Assembly: GCA_032718475.1 (NCBI GenBank)
Contig: JAUCBJ010006833.1
Coordinates: forward strand, 1-31,388
Length of the DNA: 31,388 bases
DNA from: Nemertoderma westbladi
Taxonomy: Eukaryota; Xenacoelomorpha; Nemertodermatida; Nemertodermatidae
Direction: 5' to 3'
Positions 18,945 to 27,102 of the stretch are shown here, one piece after another. Every line of letters begins with the position of its first letter. The first letter of the stretch is position 1. The position numbers and the translations under genes were made by a program. The notes beneath the pieces were generated by a model. It had not been told where the DNA came from, ran no database searches, and was given only the letters and a program-made list of their open reading frames with translations.

Positions 18945-19759
18945 TCGCAAACTCTGGTTCGCCAGCTCTGTCTCTCTTGCCACCCGCTCTCTATGCTCGC
19001 TTCTCGCTCTCTATGTTCGTTCATTTGTCTCGTCTCTTGCTCCTTACGCTCGTTCTCTACTCTCGTCTCTCGCTCTTTACGCTCGTTCTCTACTCCCGTC
19101 TCTCGCTCTTTACGTTCCTCTATCTCTCTCTCTTCTTGCTCTCTACAATTCTTTGCCACCCTTTCGGCCCTCTATCTACATTCCCTCGCCAACTCTCTCT
19201 CTTTCTCTAACAGCGCAGTTCCCTCATCCAATTGCCTCTCTAATTCTTTCTGGTCTAGCGCCACCATGTCTAATTGACACGCCAACACCCTTCTTGCTTT
19301 CGCGGAGGATGTAGCGGACTTATCAGTCGCGACGGACTCCCGTCGCCTCTCTGTCCTACTAACTTTCCCCCGCTTTCTGGGGTTCTCGCTAACCAATGAG
19401 ACCGAATCCGAATCGCTCTCGTGCGGATCTGCCCAACCCACTAACTTAATTCCCCTAGCATCCACTAAGTACGGCCCTACGTACATTACTTCCGGCTCTA
19501 TAACCCCGGATCGCCACAGTTCGAATAGTTCGGTGGCGACCCCCCTCGCTCTCTCACTCGCCAATTCTCCCTGCCCGAAACGAACTAGATAGCGGAAGAG
19601 TTTTTTCGACTCACCTAGTCGCTGGCTCAACTTCCCCTGATTTACCTTCTCTCCATCTCTGGCCTCCTTCAACAGTTTCTTGGTGGCGTTGTAGGCCCGT
19701 CGAAGCCGATCGCTGGTCCCGACGTCCTCTTCGCCGACATCTCCTCCTCCTCTCCTGGT
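18935..19759 (-). pseudogene. BEL first coding region: conserved unknown domain and coiled coil
   Basis: The frame continues straight on from the N-terminal segment after a TAA at 19760-19762. It carries RAYNATKKLLKEARDGEKVN, then the best conserved block (FRYLVRFGQGELASERARG, then ELFELW, then MYVGPYLVDARGIKLVGW), an acidic Ser/Asp stretch, and a long Glu/Arg-rich coiled coil of degenerate ENERKERETRV units. One TAG (19172-19174) interrupts the start of the coil in the same frame. The GPYLVDARGIKLVGW string is identical in plus-strand copy A despite many synonymous changes. I recognise no known family. The coil may oligomerise; this is inference from composition. Confidence 0.7.
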
Positions 19760-20053
19760 TTAGCGTCGTACCAGCGGCCCCACCGTCGCCGTGCCGGTGG
19801 GCCATCCGTCACCCTCGGCCTGTGGCTGGCCGGCGACTTCGGTACTCTGACCGCCGTCGTGCGTCAACTCGTCCCTCCCTCGTGGTAGACGGCCGCCCTC
19901 CGCTTGGGGTGCCGGATCGTCCCTCGTCGGCGAATCCGGCATCGCAGGTCGGTACCGTCTCGTCGTGGCCTCACGGATCGTTCGGTTGGTATCGTCCGGG
20001 GTCCGCGGCAGTGTCCTCTCTCCCTCTGGATCTCGGGGCTCTCCTTGGTTCAT
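19760..20053 (-). CDS. BEL first coding region, N-terminal 97-residue segment
   Basis: The ATG at 20053 follows the LTR and leader, and opens a 97-codon frame rich in Arg, Pro, Asp and Gly (MNQGEPRDPEGERTLPRTPD at the start, GDGWPTGTATVGPLVRR at the end). It has counterparts in plus-strand copies A (about 24215-24440) and B (about 25550-25776), recognisable by the IREA..RRY.PA..DSP and WPTGTA segments. It closes with TAA, but the same frame continues with homologous sequence. It is either a short first ORF or the N-terminus of a longer protein broken by nonsense. No known domain is present; it is predicted to be disordered. Confidence 0.6.
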   Translation of the reverse strand: MNQGEPRDPEGERTLPRTPDDTNRTIREATTRRYRPAMPDSPTRDDPAPQAEGGRLPRGRDELTHDGGQSTEVAGQPQAEGDGWPTGTATVGPLVRR

Positions 20054-20109
20054 CTTTACTTACGTCTGGCAGTCACAGTTCGGTGGCTATAGTTCTACTG
20101 TGACGGGAT

Positions 20110-20693
20110 CAAGGGATCCCGACTGAATTTGATTCTTACGCGTCACGACAGGCTGATGGTGGTTAATAAAAGAGTCTTAGTTTGATGTTCCTTCGTGAAT
20201 GTAATATAATATGATATAAAGTAATGATAGCAATAATACTGAGTAACCGGTAACAAAATAGATAATATACAAGGCAGTACTGCAGTGACGGTAGAACTAT
20301 ATTGCCGGCCTGCACTGAAACTGACTATTGAATAAAACTGAGCTACGGGCCGGTAGCAAATAGATAATATATAATATATAATACTCTACCGCTACACTAC
20401 TGTGGCCTTTCACCCAGTGGATGCCCTCCTTCGCCCCTATTGGCCAATAACCTACTTCACGCCTCCCACTCTCTCTGGGAGTGTTCCCCCCCTGTTGGCC
20501 CCTGCTGGTTGTTTTCCCCTTTCGAGGTGGATTGACCTCTAACCTCCCTTTGTGTGGCTTTGGGGTTTGTGTTGTCCCCGGTGTTGGTTGTGATACGAGA
20601 TTGGTTATTATCTCGTATCTTCAACATATTGCTGAAAAAGGTGCCACTACCCAACTTTGTGAGGGTAGTGCAGCGGAATTGAATCCGCATACA
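20110..20693 (-). repeat. LTR of the minus-strand BEL element (5' LTR)
   Basis: Read on the minus strand it starts TGTATGCGGATTCAATTCCG at 20693, alignable with the TGTTAGCGAATCCAATCC start of the plus-strand LTRs at 22020 and 25218. The 3' part (CTTTTATTAACCACCATCAG then CCTGTCGTGACGCG) resembles the corresponding segment of copy A (22500-22560). The inner boundary is approximate; no primer-binding site could be fixed. The U3 includes a CCAATCTCGTATC hairpin region at 20590-20620. Confidence 0.6.
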
Positions 20694-20798
20694 ATTGAAT
20701 ACATGAATAGAGTAAGACTAATGTAATTCATTGAATCAGAATAAATTATTTCTTATCGGTTTAACTCACTCATCCGTTAATGTTGTTGATTTATCTCT

Positions 20799-21094
20799 TC
20801 TGGGACTTCGAGCAGCTCATGAACAACTAAACCAGCACGTTAACTAGTCTGGGGCTTCGAGCACCACGTGAACAACTAAACTGGCTGGTTACCTAGTCTG
20901 GGACTTATTCGAACAGCACGTGAACAACTAAGCTGACTGGTTGCCTGTCTGGGACTTCGAGCAGCACGTGAACAACTAAACCAGCACGTTAACTAGTCTG
21001 GGGCTTCGAGTAGCATGTGAACAACTAAGCTGACTGGTTAACAAGTCTGGGACTTCGAGCAGCACGTGAACAACTAAGCTTACTGGTTAACTAG
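20799..21094 (+). repeat. 49-bp tandem array, left arm (six units)
   Basis: The unit starts TCTGGGACTTCGAGCAGCAC, continues GTGAACAACTAAGCTGACTG and ends GTTAACTAG. Six units plus a partial run from 20799 to 21094, with point differences and a three-base insertion in unit three. Four of the six contain the palindrome CACGTG. Confidence 0.93.
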
Positions 21095-21190
21095 TCTGGT
21101 ACATGTCTGGGACAGATATAGTTATTAAATTTTACTGTTTTAATTAACTGTTTTACTGTTTTATGGGCCCCTGTGGCCTGCAATAAAGAT

Positions 21191-21209
21191 TAATAATAAT
21201 AATAATAAT
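21191..21209 (+). repeat. (AAT)n microsatellite after AATAAAG, probable LINE or SINE tail
   Basis: GGGCCCCTGTGGCCTGCAAT then AAAGATT is followed by six AAT units, the layout of a retroposon tail with a polyadenylation-like signal. It lies in the centre of the foldback element. The rest of the putative retroposon was not delimited. Confidence 0.5.
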
Positions 21210-21420
21210 AGCAGTTTAGGCAGATGAATTATACACCTATTGTTATTACAGTAGGCCTACCTGCGATATATATCAGTTCCCTGCTATATTGTTATAATTA
21301 TAATGTTCTGATGTAATTATATATAACTGATACAAGCAAATAATAAATGTTCTTTACATTTACTGCTAGAAGTTAAGCCAAATCCCCCGATCCTCCCTCC
21401 TCAATTTGCAATTTTGCTCA

Positions 21421-21681
21421 AAGTCCCAGACTAGTGAACAAGTCAGCTTAGTTGTTCACGTGCTACTGGAAGTCCCAGACTAGTTAACCAGTCAGCTTAG
21501 TTGTTCAACTGCTGCTCGAAGTCCCAGACTTGTTAACCAGTCAGCTTAGTTCAGTCATTGTTCAAGTGCTACTGGAAGTCCCAGACTAGTTAACCAGACA
21601 GCTTAGTTGTTCACGTCTGCTCTATGGCCCAGACTAGTTAACGTCAGGTTTAGATGTTCACGTGCTGCTCGAAGTCCCAGA
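21421..21681 (-). repeat. 49-bp tandem array, right arm (five degenerate units)
   Basis: The plus strand reads AAGTCCCAGACTAGTTAACC and so on, the reverse complement of the left-arm unit. The five units vary in length (one has an insert TTCAGTCA). Two keep CACGTG. The mirror arrangement with the left array makes it part of the terminal inverted repeat. Confidence 0.9.
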
Positions 21682-22019
21682 ATAGATAAAACAACAACAA
21701 TAATGGATGAGTGAGTTAAACTGATAAGAAATAATTCATTCTGATTCAATGAATTACATTAGTCTTACTCTATTCATGTATTCAATGTTAAAACAGATTT
21801 GAATTTACCGCAAAAATATAGATAGCAGATCTTATCTGCCACCCTTTCCAGTACAAATTACATGTCTTTCAATCATTTGAATTTCCCGCGCTATGGAGCA
21901 GGGTGGCACCTTTTTGGGACTTGTCACAGGGGCCCCAACTCAATACTCAACAAATTATTAAAAATTAAACAGAAAAAATATACAGGAATAGACAGGTGTT
22001 TCGGACATAAATGTTTCAG

Positions 22020-22560
22020 TGTTAGCGAATCCAATCCATTGCACACCACCCAGTGAGAAAATGGGGAACTGGATTTACAAATCACAGTTAAATACGCAAT
22101 ATTAGACCCAATATAATATTGCATACCAAGAAGGAACATAGGGCAATATAATGCCAGCTTGGAGATAGATACCAACATATCTCAGGGGGGAAGCTAGCAT
22201 AGGGCCAGTGGAAATAGGGAGTGGCAAAGGGAAAACCAACCAATGGAGGGACAGTATATGTCCAATTAACACGTATCTATTGGTAGGTTAACATGTAGGT
22301 AGGAATGTATAAGCTTTCTAAGCAATGTGTATAAAACCGTTACTTAATATTGATTATGTTCAGTTGGCTATTAATTACTGTGGAAGTCGGACTGTTTTGA
22401 CCATCGTCATAGTTATCACCAGTGCTATATACTGATTGTGCTGTATTTACTGGTACTTATATATATCAGCTATTATTAACAATTATAAAGTTATAAACTG
22501 CTTTATTATACCGGCCTTCAGCCTTTCAGCCTCTTGTGGTAACTGAGACGCGGCGATGCG
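22020..22560 (+). repeat. LTR of plus-strand BEL copy A
   Basis: It starts TGTTAGCGAATCCAATCCAT at 22020. The first 325 bp recur at 25218-25545 with scattered differences. It continues with an AT-rich segment, a possible poly(A) area (ATAAAGTTATAAACTGCTTT) and CGGCCTTCAGCCTTTCAGCC. The 3' end near 22560 is inferred from similarity to the minus-strand LTR and leader (GACGCG...GGTCAGGATCCC). Confidence 0.65.
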
Positions 22561-22689
22561 TACGAAACACAGCACAACACACACCGGTCAGGATCCCATC
22601 ACAGTCAAAACCAACGACATGAGTCTACAAGTTAACCGGGATAAAAGAACAACTGTGACGCCAACAACACACCAATATCGACGCCAACA
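22561..22689 (+). other. Leader of BEL copy A
   Basis: The sequence between the LTR and the LINE contains GGTCAGGATCCCATCACAG, comparable with GGGATCCCTTGATCCCGTCA in the leader of the minus-strand element. The exact point at which the LINE begins is not visible; it could lie anywhere up to about 22735, where the second LINE copy's similarity starts. Confidence 0.4.
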
Positions 22690-24138
22690 ATGAGCGCACA
22701 CGGAGAGACGCCCCAGAGTTCAGACATAAAACGTACAACAAGAGTCCCCCAAGAAATGAAAACAAATAAGTTGGTGCCAGTTCCCAAGAAGGGCAACCTA
22801 ACACTCTATGGTTCTTTTCGGGGAATCTCATTGATCTCGATTGCTGCAAAGCTATACAATAGGATTCTATTAAATCGCATCAGGGATCCCATTGAGAGAC
22901 TGCTCCGTGGAAATCAGAATGGGTTCCGTAAAGGTCGTGGGACCATGGAGCCCATTTTGGCACTTAGAAGGATAATTGAAGAATTTTCAAAAAAGAAAGA
23001 CAGGCATCTGGCTGTTATCTTTGTTGACTTCTTCAAGGCCTTTGATTCAGTCTCTCGCTCACGTATGTTCAGCATACTTTCATTATATGGGATTCCTGAT
23101 GAAATTATTGCAGCAATCAGATCAGTATACGATGGTTCGACAACATTTGTGTCTACTGTTGACGGTGACACAGAACCATTTGAAGTGTTATGGGGCGTCC
23201 TCCAAGGAGACACACTTGCACCATTCTTATTCATTATTGTGGTTGACTATGTTCTACGCATGTCCTTAGATCATCATAATGATGATGGGGTGATGATAAC
23301 TCCACCTACTGGCTCCAGAAGTCGAGGAAATCCTGCCAAGTACCTAACTGATCTAGACTTTGCTGATGACTTAGGAGTACTCTCAGAATCATTAGAGGGA
23401 GCCCAACGGCTCCTCAGCTCATTAGAACATGCTGCTTCTAGTGTTGGTCTTTTTATTAACTCCAGAAAGACCAAAATTCTGACGGTTAACTTTGAAAGTC
23501 CTCAGCAAGTCTGTGATCGGATGAGCATAAGCTCAAAGGATGGTATGCTTGAGCATGTCGACGACTTCTGTTACCTGGGATCATGGATCCGGAAGTCAGG
23601 TGAGGACCTTCGAATACGTAAGGGAAAGGCATGGTCAGCCTTGAATAGGCTTTCCAGGATTTGGAAGTCACCGAGAATTAATCGGAAACTTAAGGTCCGA
23701 TTATTTAGAGCAGCAGTAGTTCCAGTACTCCTCTACGGGAGTCCATGCTGGGCTCTAACTGCTGAGGACACCAAATCTCTGGATGGCACATTCACAAGAA
23801 TGCTACGCCGGGTTCATTGTGTCAAGTACAATGCACACATCTCCAACCAGACACTATATAACATTGGAGGTGTCTCATTGGTTCCCCCAAGCTTGACACT
23901 AGAACAAAATCGCCTCCGCTTTGCAGGACATTGCTTTCGCCGTGAGGACCAGCCAGTGCATAATCTTGTACTTTGGCAGCCTCATGGAGTGAATAAGCAT
24001 GGTGGACAGCCCATGACTTTCTTGAGACGCATCTTAAAGGACACTGGCCTTAAAGATGCGGATGATCTAGCAAATGTCATGGGTGATAGGGAGTTGTGGC
24101 GGTGCAATTTTGTTGACAAGCCGGCACAGCATTCTTAA
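22690..24138 (+). CDS. LINE reverse transcriptase (5'-truncated ORF2, open)
   Basis: An unbroken 482-codon frame encodes a LINE-type RT. It begins within the fingers (VPVPKKGNLTLYGSFRGISL), with RKGRGTMEPI, FVDFFKAFD (catalytic Asp113), GVLQGDTLAPFLF, LDFADDL (Asp226-Asp227), DDFCYLGSWI and the C-terminal LLYGSPCWALT and RLRFAGHCFRRED blocks. All three catalytic Asp are present. The endonuclease domain expected upstream is missing, so the element is 5'-truncated and the ATG at 22690 is probably fortuitous. The clade is uncertain: a RTE/CR1-like set of 'endonuclease-RT' LINEs common in invertebrates. The stop TAA lies inside the conserved 3' tail. The copy sits inside BEL copy A between leader and gag. 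Its RT frame is intact, so it inserted recently. Confidence 0.9.
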   Translation: MSAHGETPQSSDIKRTTRVPQEMKTNKLVPVPKKGNLTLYGSFRGISLISIAAKLYNRILLNRIRDPIERLLRGNQNGFRKGRGTMEPILALRRIIEEFSKKKDRHLAVIFVDFFKAFDSVSRSRMFSILSLYGIPDEIIAAIRSVYDGSTTFVSTVDGDTEPFEVLWGVLQGDTLAPFLFIIVVDYVLRMSLDHHNDDGVMITPPTGSRSRGNPAKYLTDLDFADDLGVLSESLEGAQRLLSSLEHAASSVGLFINSRKTKILTVNFESPQQVCDRMSISSKDGMLEHVDDFCYLGSWIRKSGEDLRIRKGKAWSALNRLSRIWKSPRINRKLKVRLFRAAVVPVLLYGSPCWALTAEDTKSLDGTFTRMLRRVHCVKYNAHISNQTLYNIGGVSLVPPSLTLEQNRLRFAGHCFRREDQPVHNLVLWQPHGVNKHGGQPMTFLRRILKDTGLKDADDLANVMGDRELWRCNFVDKPAQHS

Positions 24139-24176
24139 AAATGCAGCTGCAATGCAGCATGCCGATCCTAGTAGTC
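24119..24176 (+). other. LINE 3' terminus with hairpin
   Basis: AAGCCGGCACAGCATTCTTA ends the ORF; the 3' UTR is only about 38 bases and contains ATGCAGCTGCAATGCAGCAT, able to fold (TGCAGC against GCTGCA), then CCGATCCTAGTAG. The same sequence ends the mini-insertion at 10311-10364, so this is the element's true 3' end and probably the RT recognition site. Confidence 0.8.
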
Positions 24177-24179
24177 CGA

Positions 24180-25217
24180 GAGAGGCGGGAGTTTGCCGCA
24201 TACTCCCAGCGACAGGGACGCGACAATTCGAGAAGCGGCAATGATGCGGTAACGGTCTGCCACACCGGATTCGCTGAATGATGATGGTTTTGTTGGAGGG
24301 GAGGAAGGTGGACAGATATGCGACGACGAGGGATGCGAGTCGACACAAGACGGGAGCGGTGAGAGGAGCACTGGGGTCACCAGCCAACCAGTGGCTACAG
24401 GCGGCGAGCAGCCCACTGGAATGGCAATGGTGGGGCTGATGGTGCGATGCCGGACAAGATGAGGAGACCAAGATGTTCAGGAGGAGGATGTGGCAACGAG
24501 TGATCATCTACGATGAGGATACATTGCCACATGGAGGATCCTCAATGATGCCAAGAAGGGATGAAAGGTAGATGAACCCTAATTAAACTGCAGTCTGGGT
24601 GAGTGCAATAAACACTTTCACTATTTAGCCCGATTATGGCAGGGCGAGTTGGCGAATGAGAAGGCGAGAGAGGTCACCATAGAACTTTTTGATTTGTGGC
24701 AATTGGGGATAGTGCCGTACAGTATAGTGTACATAGGACCTTATCTGGTAGATGCGCGAGGGATTAAGTTAGTGGGATGGGTGGGCTTGAACGACACCGA
24801 AACTGAGGTTAATCCAGAGGATTCGGTGTCGTCTGTCAGTAAGACCACTAAAGCATGATAAAAGTAGTAAAACCAGCAAGTGATAGGAGTCCATCGCAAC
24901 TATTAGTATTAGGGAGGACTGAGAAAGAGAGAGAGAGAGCTGCAAAAATAATGCGGGATGATATGCATACCCGGTTGAGGGGGTTAATGCAGTATGAGGC
25001 GAAACAAAAACGCTGATTAGAACTGGCGAAATGGGTTTATCAGAGAGTGAAGCTGGTTTGGGAAGTATTTATGAGGAACCAGGGGTCATGGAAACTCTTT
25101 TAATATCCCACTTACTGGGACCGGATGGGACAAGACTGGTGTAACCGGACGGATGGGGAGGGTAATGACATTACTTTTAATGAGAACATTAATATTAATA
25201 ATACCATTCTTGATAAT
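24180..25217 (+). pseudogene. BEL copy A, first coding region fragment
   Basis: The sequence aligns with minus-strand 20010-18930 and with copy B from 25550. It includes the N-terminal segment (GDRDATIR-like, with ANQWLQAASSP-type shifts and stops), then QGELANEKAREVTIELFDLW and VYIGPYLVDARGIKLVGW in an open frame (24649-24858). The coiled coil is largely deleted, and a remnant of the MRDDMHTRLRGLMQYEAKQK segment follows at about 24950-25015. The Asn-rich part (DITFNENININNTILDN) is cut at 25217, where the LTR of copy B begins. Stops and indels are frequent; it is not functional. Confidence 0.8.
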
Positions 25218-25545
25218 TGTTAGCGAATCCAATATACTGCACACCACCCAGTGAGAAAGTGGGGAAATGTGATTTACGAATCCCAATTAAGTATGCAATA
25301 TTATCCCAATATATATTGCATACCAGGAGGAAACACAGGGCAATATAATGCCAGCTTGGAGATACCAACATATCTCAGGGGGGAAGCTAGCATAGGGCCA
25401 AAGGAAATAGGGAGTGGCGAAGGGAAAACCAACCAATGGAGGGACAGTGTGTGTCCAATTAACGCGTATCTATTGGAAGGTTAACAAGTAGGTAGGAATG
25501 TATAAGCTTTCTAAGCAATATGATATAACCATTAATCATTCACAT
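25218..25545 (+). repeat. LTR fragment of BEL copy B
   Basis: It begins TGTTAGCGAATCCAATATAC and parallels 22020-22345 over its whole length, including CAGCTTGGAGATA, CATATCTCAGGGGGGAAGCT and GGGACAGTGTGTGTCCAATT. After AAGCTTTCTAAGCAATATGA it passes directly to gag leader sequence (CCCTTACAGGGACGCGACAA), so the 3' part of the LTR and the leader appear deleted. Confidence 0.85.
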
Positions 25546-26239
25546 AACCCTTACAGGGACGCGACAATCAGGGAGGCAGCAATGAGAAGGTACCAGCCTG
25601 CCACACTGGATTCGCCGGTAGACGATGGTTTGGTTAGAGCGGAGGATGGTGGATGGGTACCGGAGAGGAGAGACACGCGGGTGTGCGGAGAGGGAAGCAC
25701 CAGTGCCATGAGACAACCAATGGCTAGAGGTGGCGAGTGGCCCACTGGAACGGCGACGGGCTGGCTGATGGGGTGACGCCGGACAAGACCACAAGAAGAT
25801 GAAGTCCAGGAGGAGGACGTCGGGACAAGCCATCGCGTACGACATTGGTATAATGCCACGAGGAAGATCCTCAAGGGCACTAAGAGCACAGGGAAGGTAG
25901 ACCAAGGTAAACTAGATCACCGATTCGGTGATTCTGATAAACACCTACATTATTTAGCCCGGTTTGGGCAGGGTGACCTAGCGAATGAGAGGGCAAGAGA
26001 GGTCGCCACAGAACTGTTTGAATTGTGGCGATAATGCCATACAGTAAGGTATACATAGGACCTTAACTGGTAGATACATGAGGGATTAAGTTAGTTGGAT
26101 GGGCGGGCTCTAACGACACCGAAACCGAGGTAAACCCGGAGGATTCAGTGTCGTCTGTCGTAGAACCACAGGCGCCACTAGTAAACACGATAAAAGTAGT
26201 AGAACCAGCAGGTGACAGGAGTCCATCGCAACCAAATAG
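25546..26239 (+). pseudogene. BEL copy B, N-terminal segment and conserved unknown domain
   Basis: This is the counterpart of minus-strand 20010-19260. The N-terminal frame (RDATIREAAMRRYQPATLDS) runs to a TGA at 25776, close to the site where the other copies also have stops. The next part reads EEDVGTSHRVRHWYNATRK and then ARFGQGDLANERAREVATEL FELW, after which an 8-bp-scale deletion shifts the frame. The GPYLVDARGIKLVGW block is present but hit by two stops. It then reads NDTETEVNPEDSVSSVVEP as in copy A. It is broken but clearly the same gene. Confidence 0.8.
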
Positions 26240-27102
26240 TCCACTCCGCGAAAGCAAGAAGGGTGTTAGAGATAGATCTGGTGTGTCAGTTGGACATGGT
26301 TGTGTTGGACCAAAAGGAGTTAGTGAGGCAGTTGGATGAGGGGACTGTGTTGTTAGAAAGGGAAAGGGAGTTAGCGAGAGAATATAAAGAGAGGGCCAAG
26401 AAGGTGGTGAGAGAGTGTAAAGAGAGGGCTGCGAGGGAAGCAAATGAGCAAAGAGAAAGGGTTGAGAGGGAAACAGAGAGGGTTGAGAGAGAGGTGAACG
26501 AGCGTAAAGAGCGAGACACAAGGGAAGCTGAGAGGGTTGAGAGAGAGGTGAACGAGCGTAAAGAGCGAGACACAAGGGAAGCTGAGAGGGTTGAGAGAGA
26601 GGTGAACAAGCGTAAAGAGCGAGACACAAGGGAAGCTGAGAGGGTTGAGAGGGAAAATGTATTGGCAGATCGGAGTATTAGAGAGGACAAGGGGAGAGAG
26701 ATGGCTAGTAAGAGAATGCGGGATGATATGCATACCTGGTTGAGGGGGTTAATGCAGTATCAGGCGAAACAAAAGTGCCGATTAGAACTGGCAAAATTGG
26801 GTTCATCAGAGAGTGCGGCTGGATCGGGAAGTATTTATGAGGAACCAGGGGTCATGGAAACTTTTGTTAATACCCCACTAACTGGGACCGGATGGCAAAT
26901 ACAAGATTGGTGTAACCGGATGGATGGGGGGGGGGGGGGGGGGGGTAATGACATTACGTTTAATGACAATGTTAATATTAATAATACCATACTTGATAAT
27001 CATAATACTAACGAGGGAACATTTCTTACAGGAAATAATGTTTTAATAAATAATAATAATATTAATAGTGGTGCGATAAATAATTTAAATCGGACAAAAT
27101 AG
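26240..27102 (+). pseudogene. BEL copy B, coiled coil, poly-Gly and Asn-rich region in one open frame
   Basis: An open frame of about 290 codons begins with SAKARRVLEIDLVCQLDMV and DQKELVRQLDEGTVLLERER, a heptad-rich start. A Glu/Arg coiled coil follows, with three near-perfect 18-residue repeats (RVEREVNERKERDTREAE). Next come MRDDMHTWLRGLMQYQAKQK and an acidic segment, then poly-Gly encoded by a 20-base G tract (26926-26945), then NDITFNDNVNINNTILDNHN. In this copy coil, G tract and Asn-rich region share one frame, showing that they belong to one protein. The ATG-like start at 26212 is a GTG and not meaningful. Structural role is inferred. Confidence 0.75.
26479..26640 (+). repeat. 54-bp coding repeat, three copies
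   Basis: Units start at 26479, 26533 and 26587 with AGGGTTGAGAGAGAGGTGAA and end GAAGCTGAG; a partial fourth follows. The only clear difference is AACAAGCG for AACGAGCG in unit three, so the expansion is recent. The unit is 18 codons. Confidence 0.95.

Larger units (their letters stand above)
12621..20693 (-). mobile_element. BEL/Pao LTR retrotransposon, nearly full length, inactivated
   Basis: Domains in minus-strand order are: LTR (20693-20110), a long first coding region (20053 to about 17711), DUF1759-type gag, CCHC zinc knuckle, aspartic protease, Pao-type RT, RNase H, integrase with zinc-binding region, and a DUF5641-like tail ending at 12621. The order protease-RT-RNase H-integrase with DUF1759 gag is diagnostic of BEL/Pao. 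Breaks seen are two stops and G-tract frameshifts in the first region, a frameshift in the gag tail, one in the protease, a lost YVDD, a TAA between RT and RNase H, and a frameshift after the integrase core. GC content is visibly higher than in the flanks. Confidence 0.93.
20694..21786. mobile_element. Foldback-type DNA element with long TIRs and inverted 49-bp arrays
   Basis: The left end ATTGAATACATGAATAGAGT and the next 90 or so bases recur inverted at the right end, ending at 21786. Mismatches are few. The inverted repeats carry on inward into arrays of the same 49-bp unit, six on the left and five degenerate on the right in opposite orientation. The centre (21120-21420) is unique, AT-rich and lacks a transposase. 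It looks like a non-autonomous foldback element. A target duplication was not found. The left end abuts the BEL LTR exactly. Confidence 0.88.

Noticed and set aside
20799-21681. 49-bp arrays as CRISPR or centromeric satellite
   Set aside because: There are no spacers; the arrays are short and mirrored within defined terminal inverted repeats.
26063-26733. Ser/Leu-rich minus-strand frames with internal repeats
   Set aside because: They are the reverse reading of the Glu/Arg coiled coil; the plus strand is conserved in other BEL copies.
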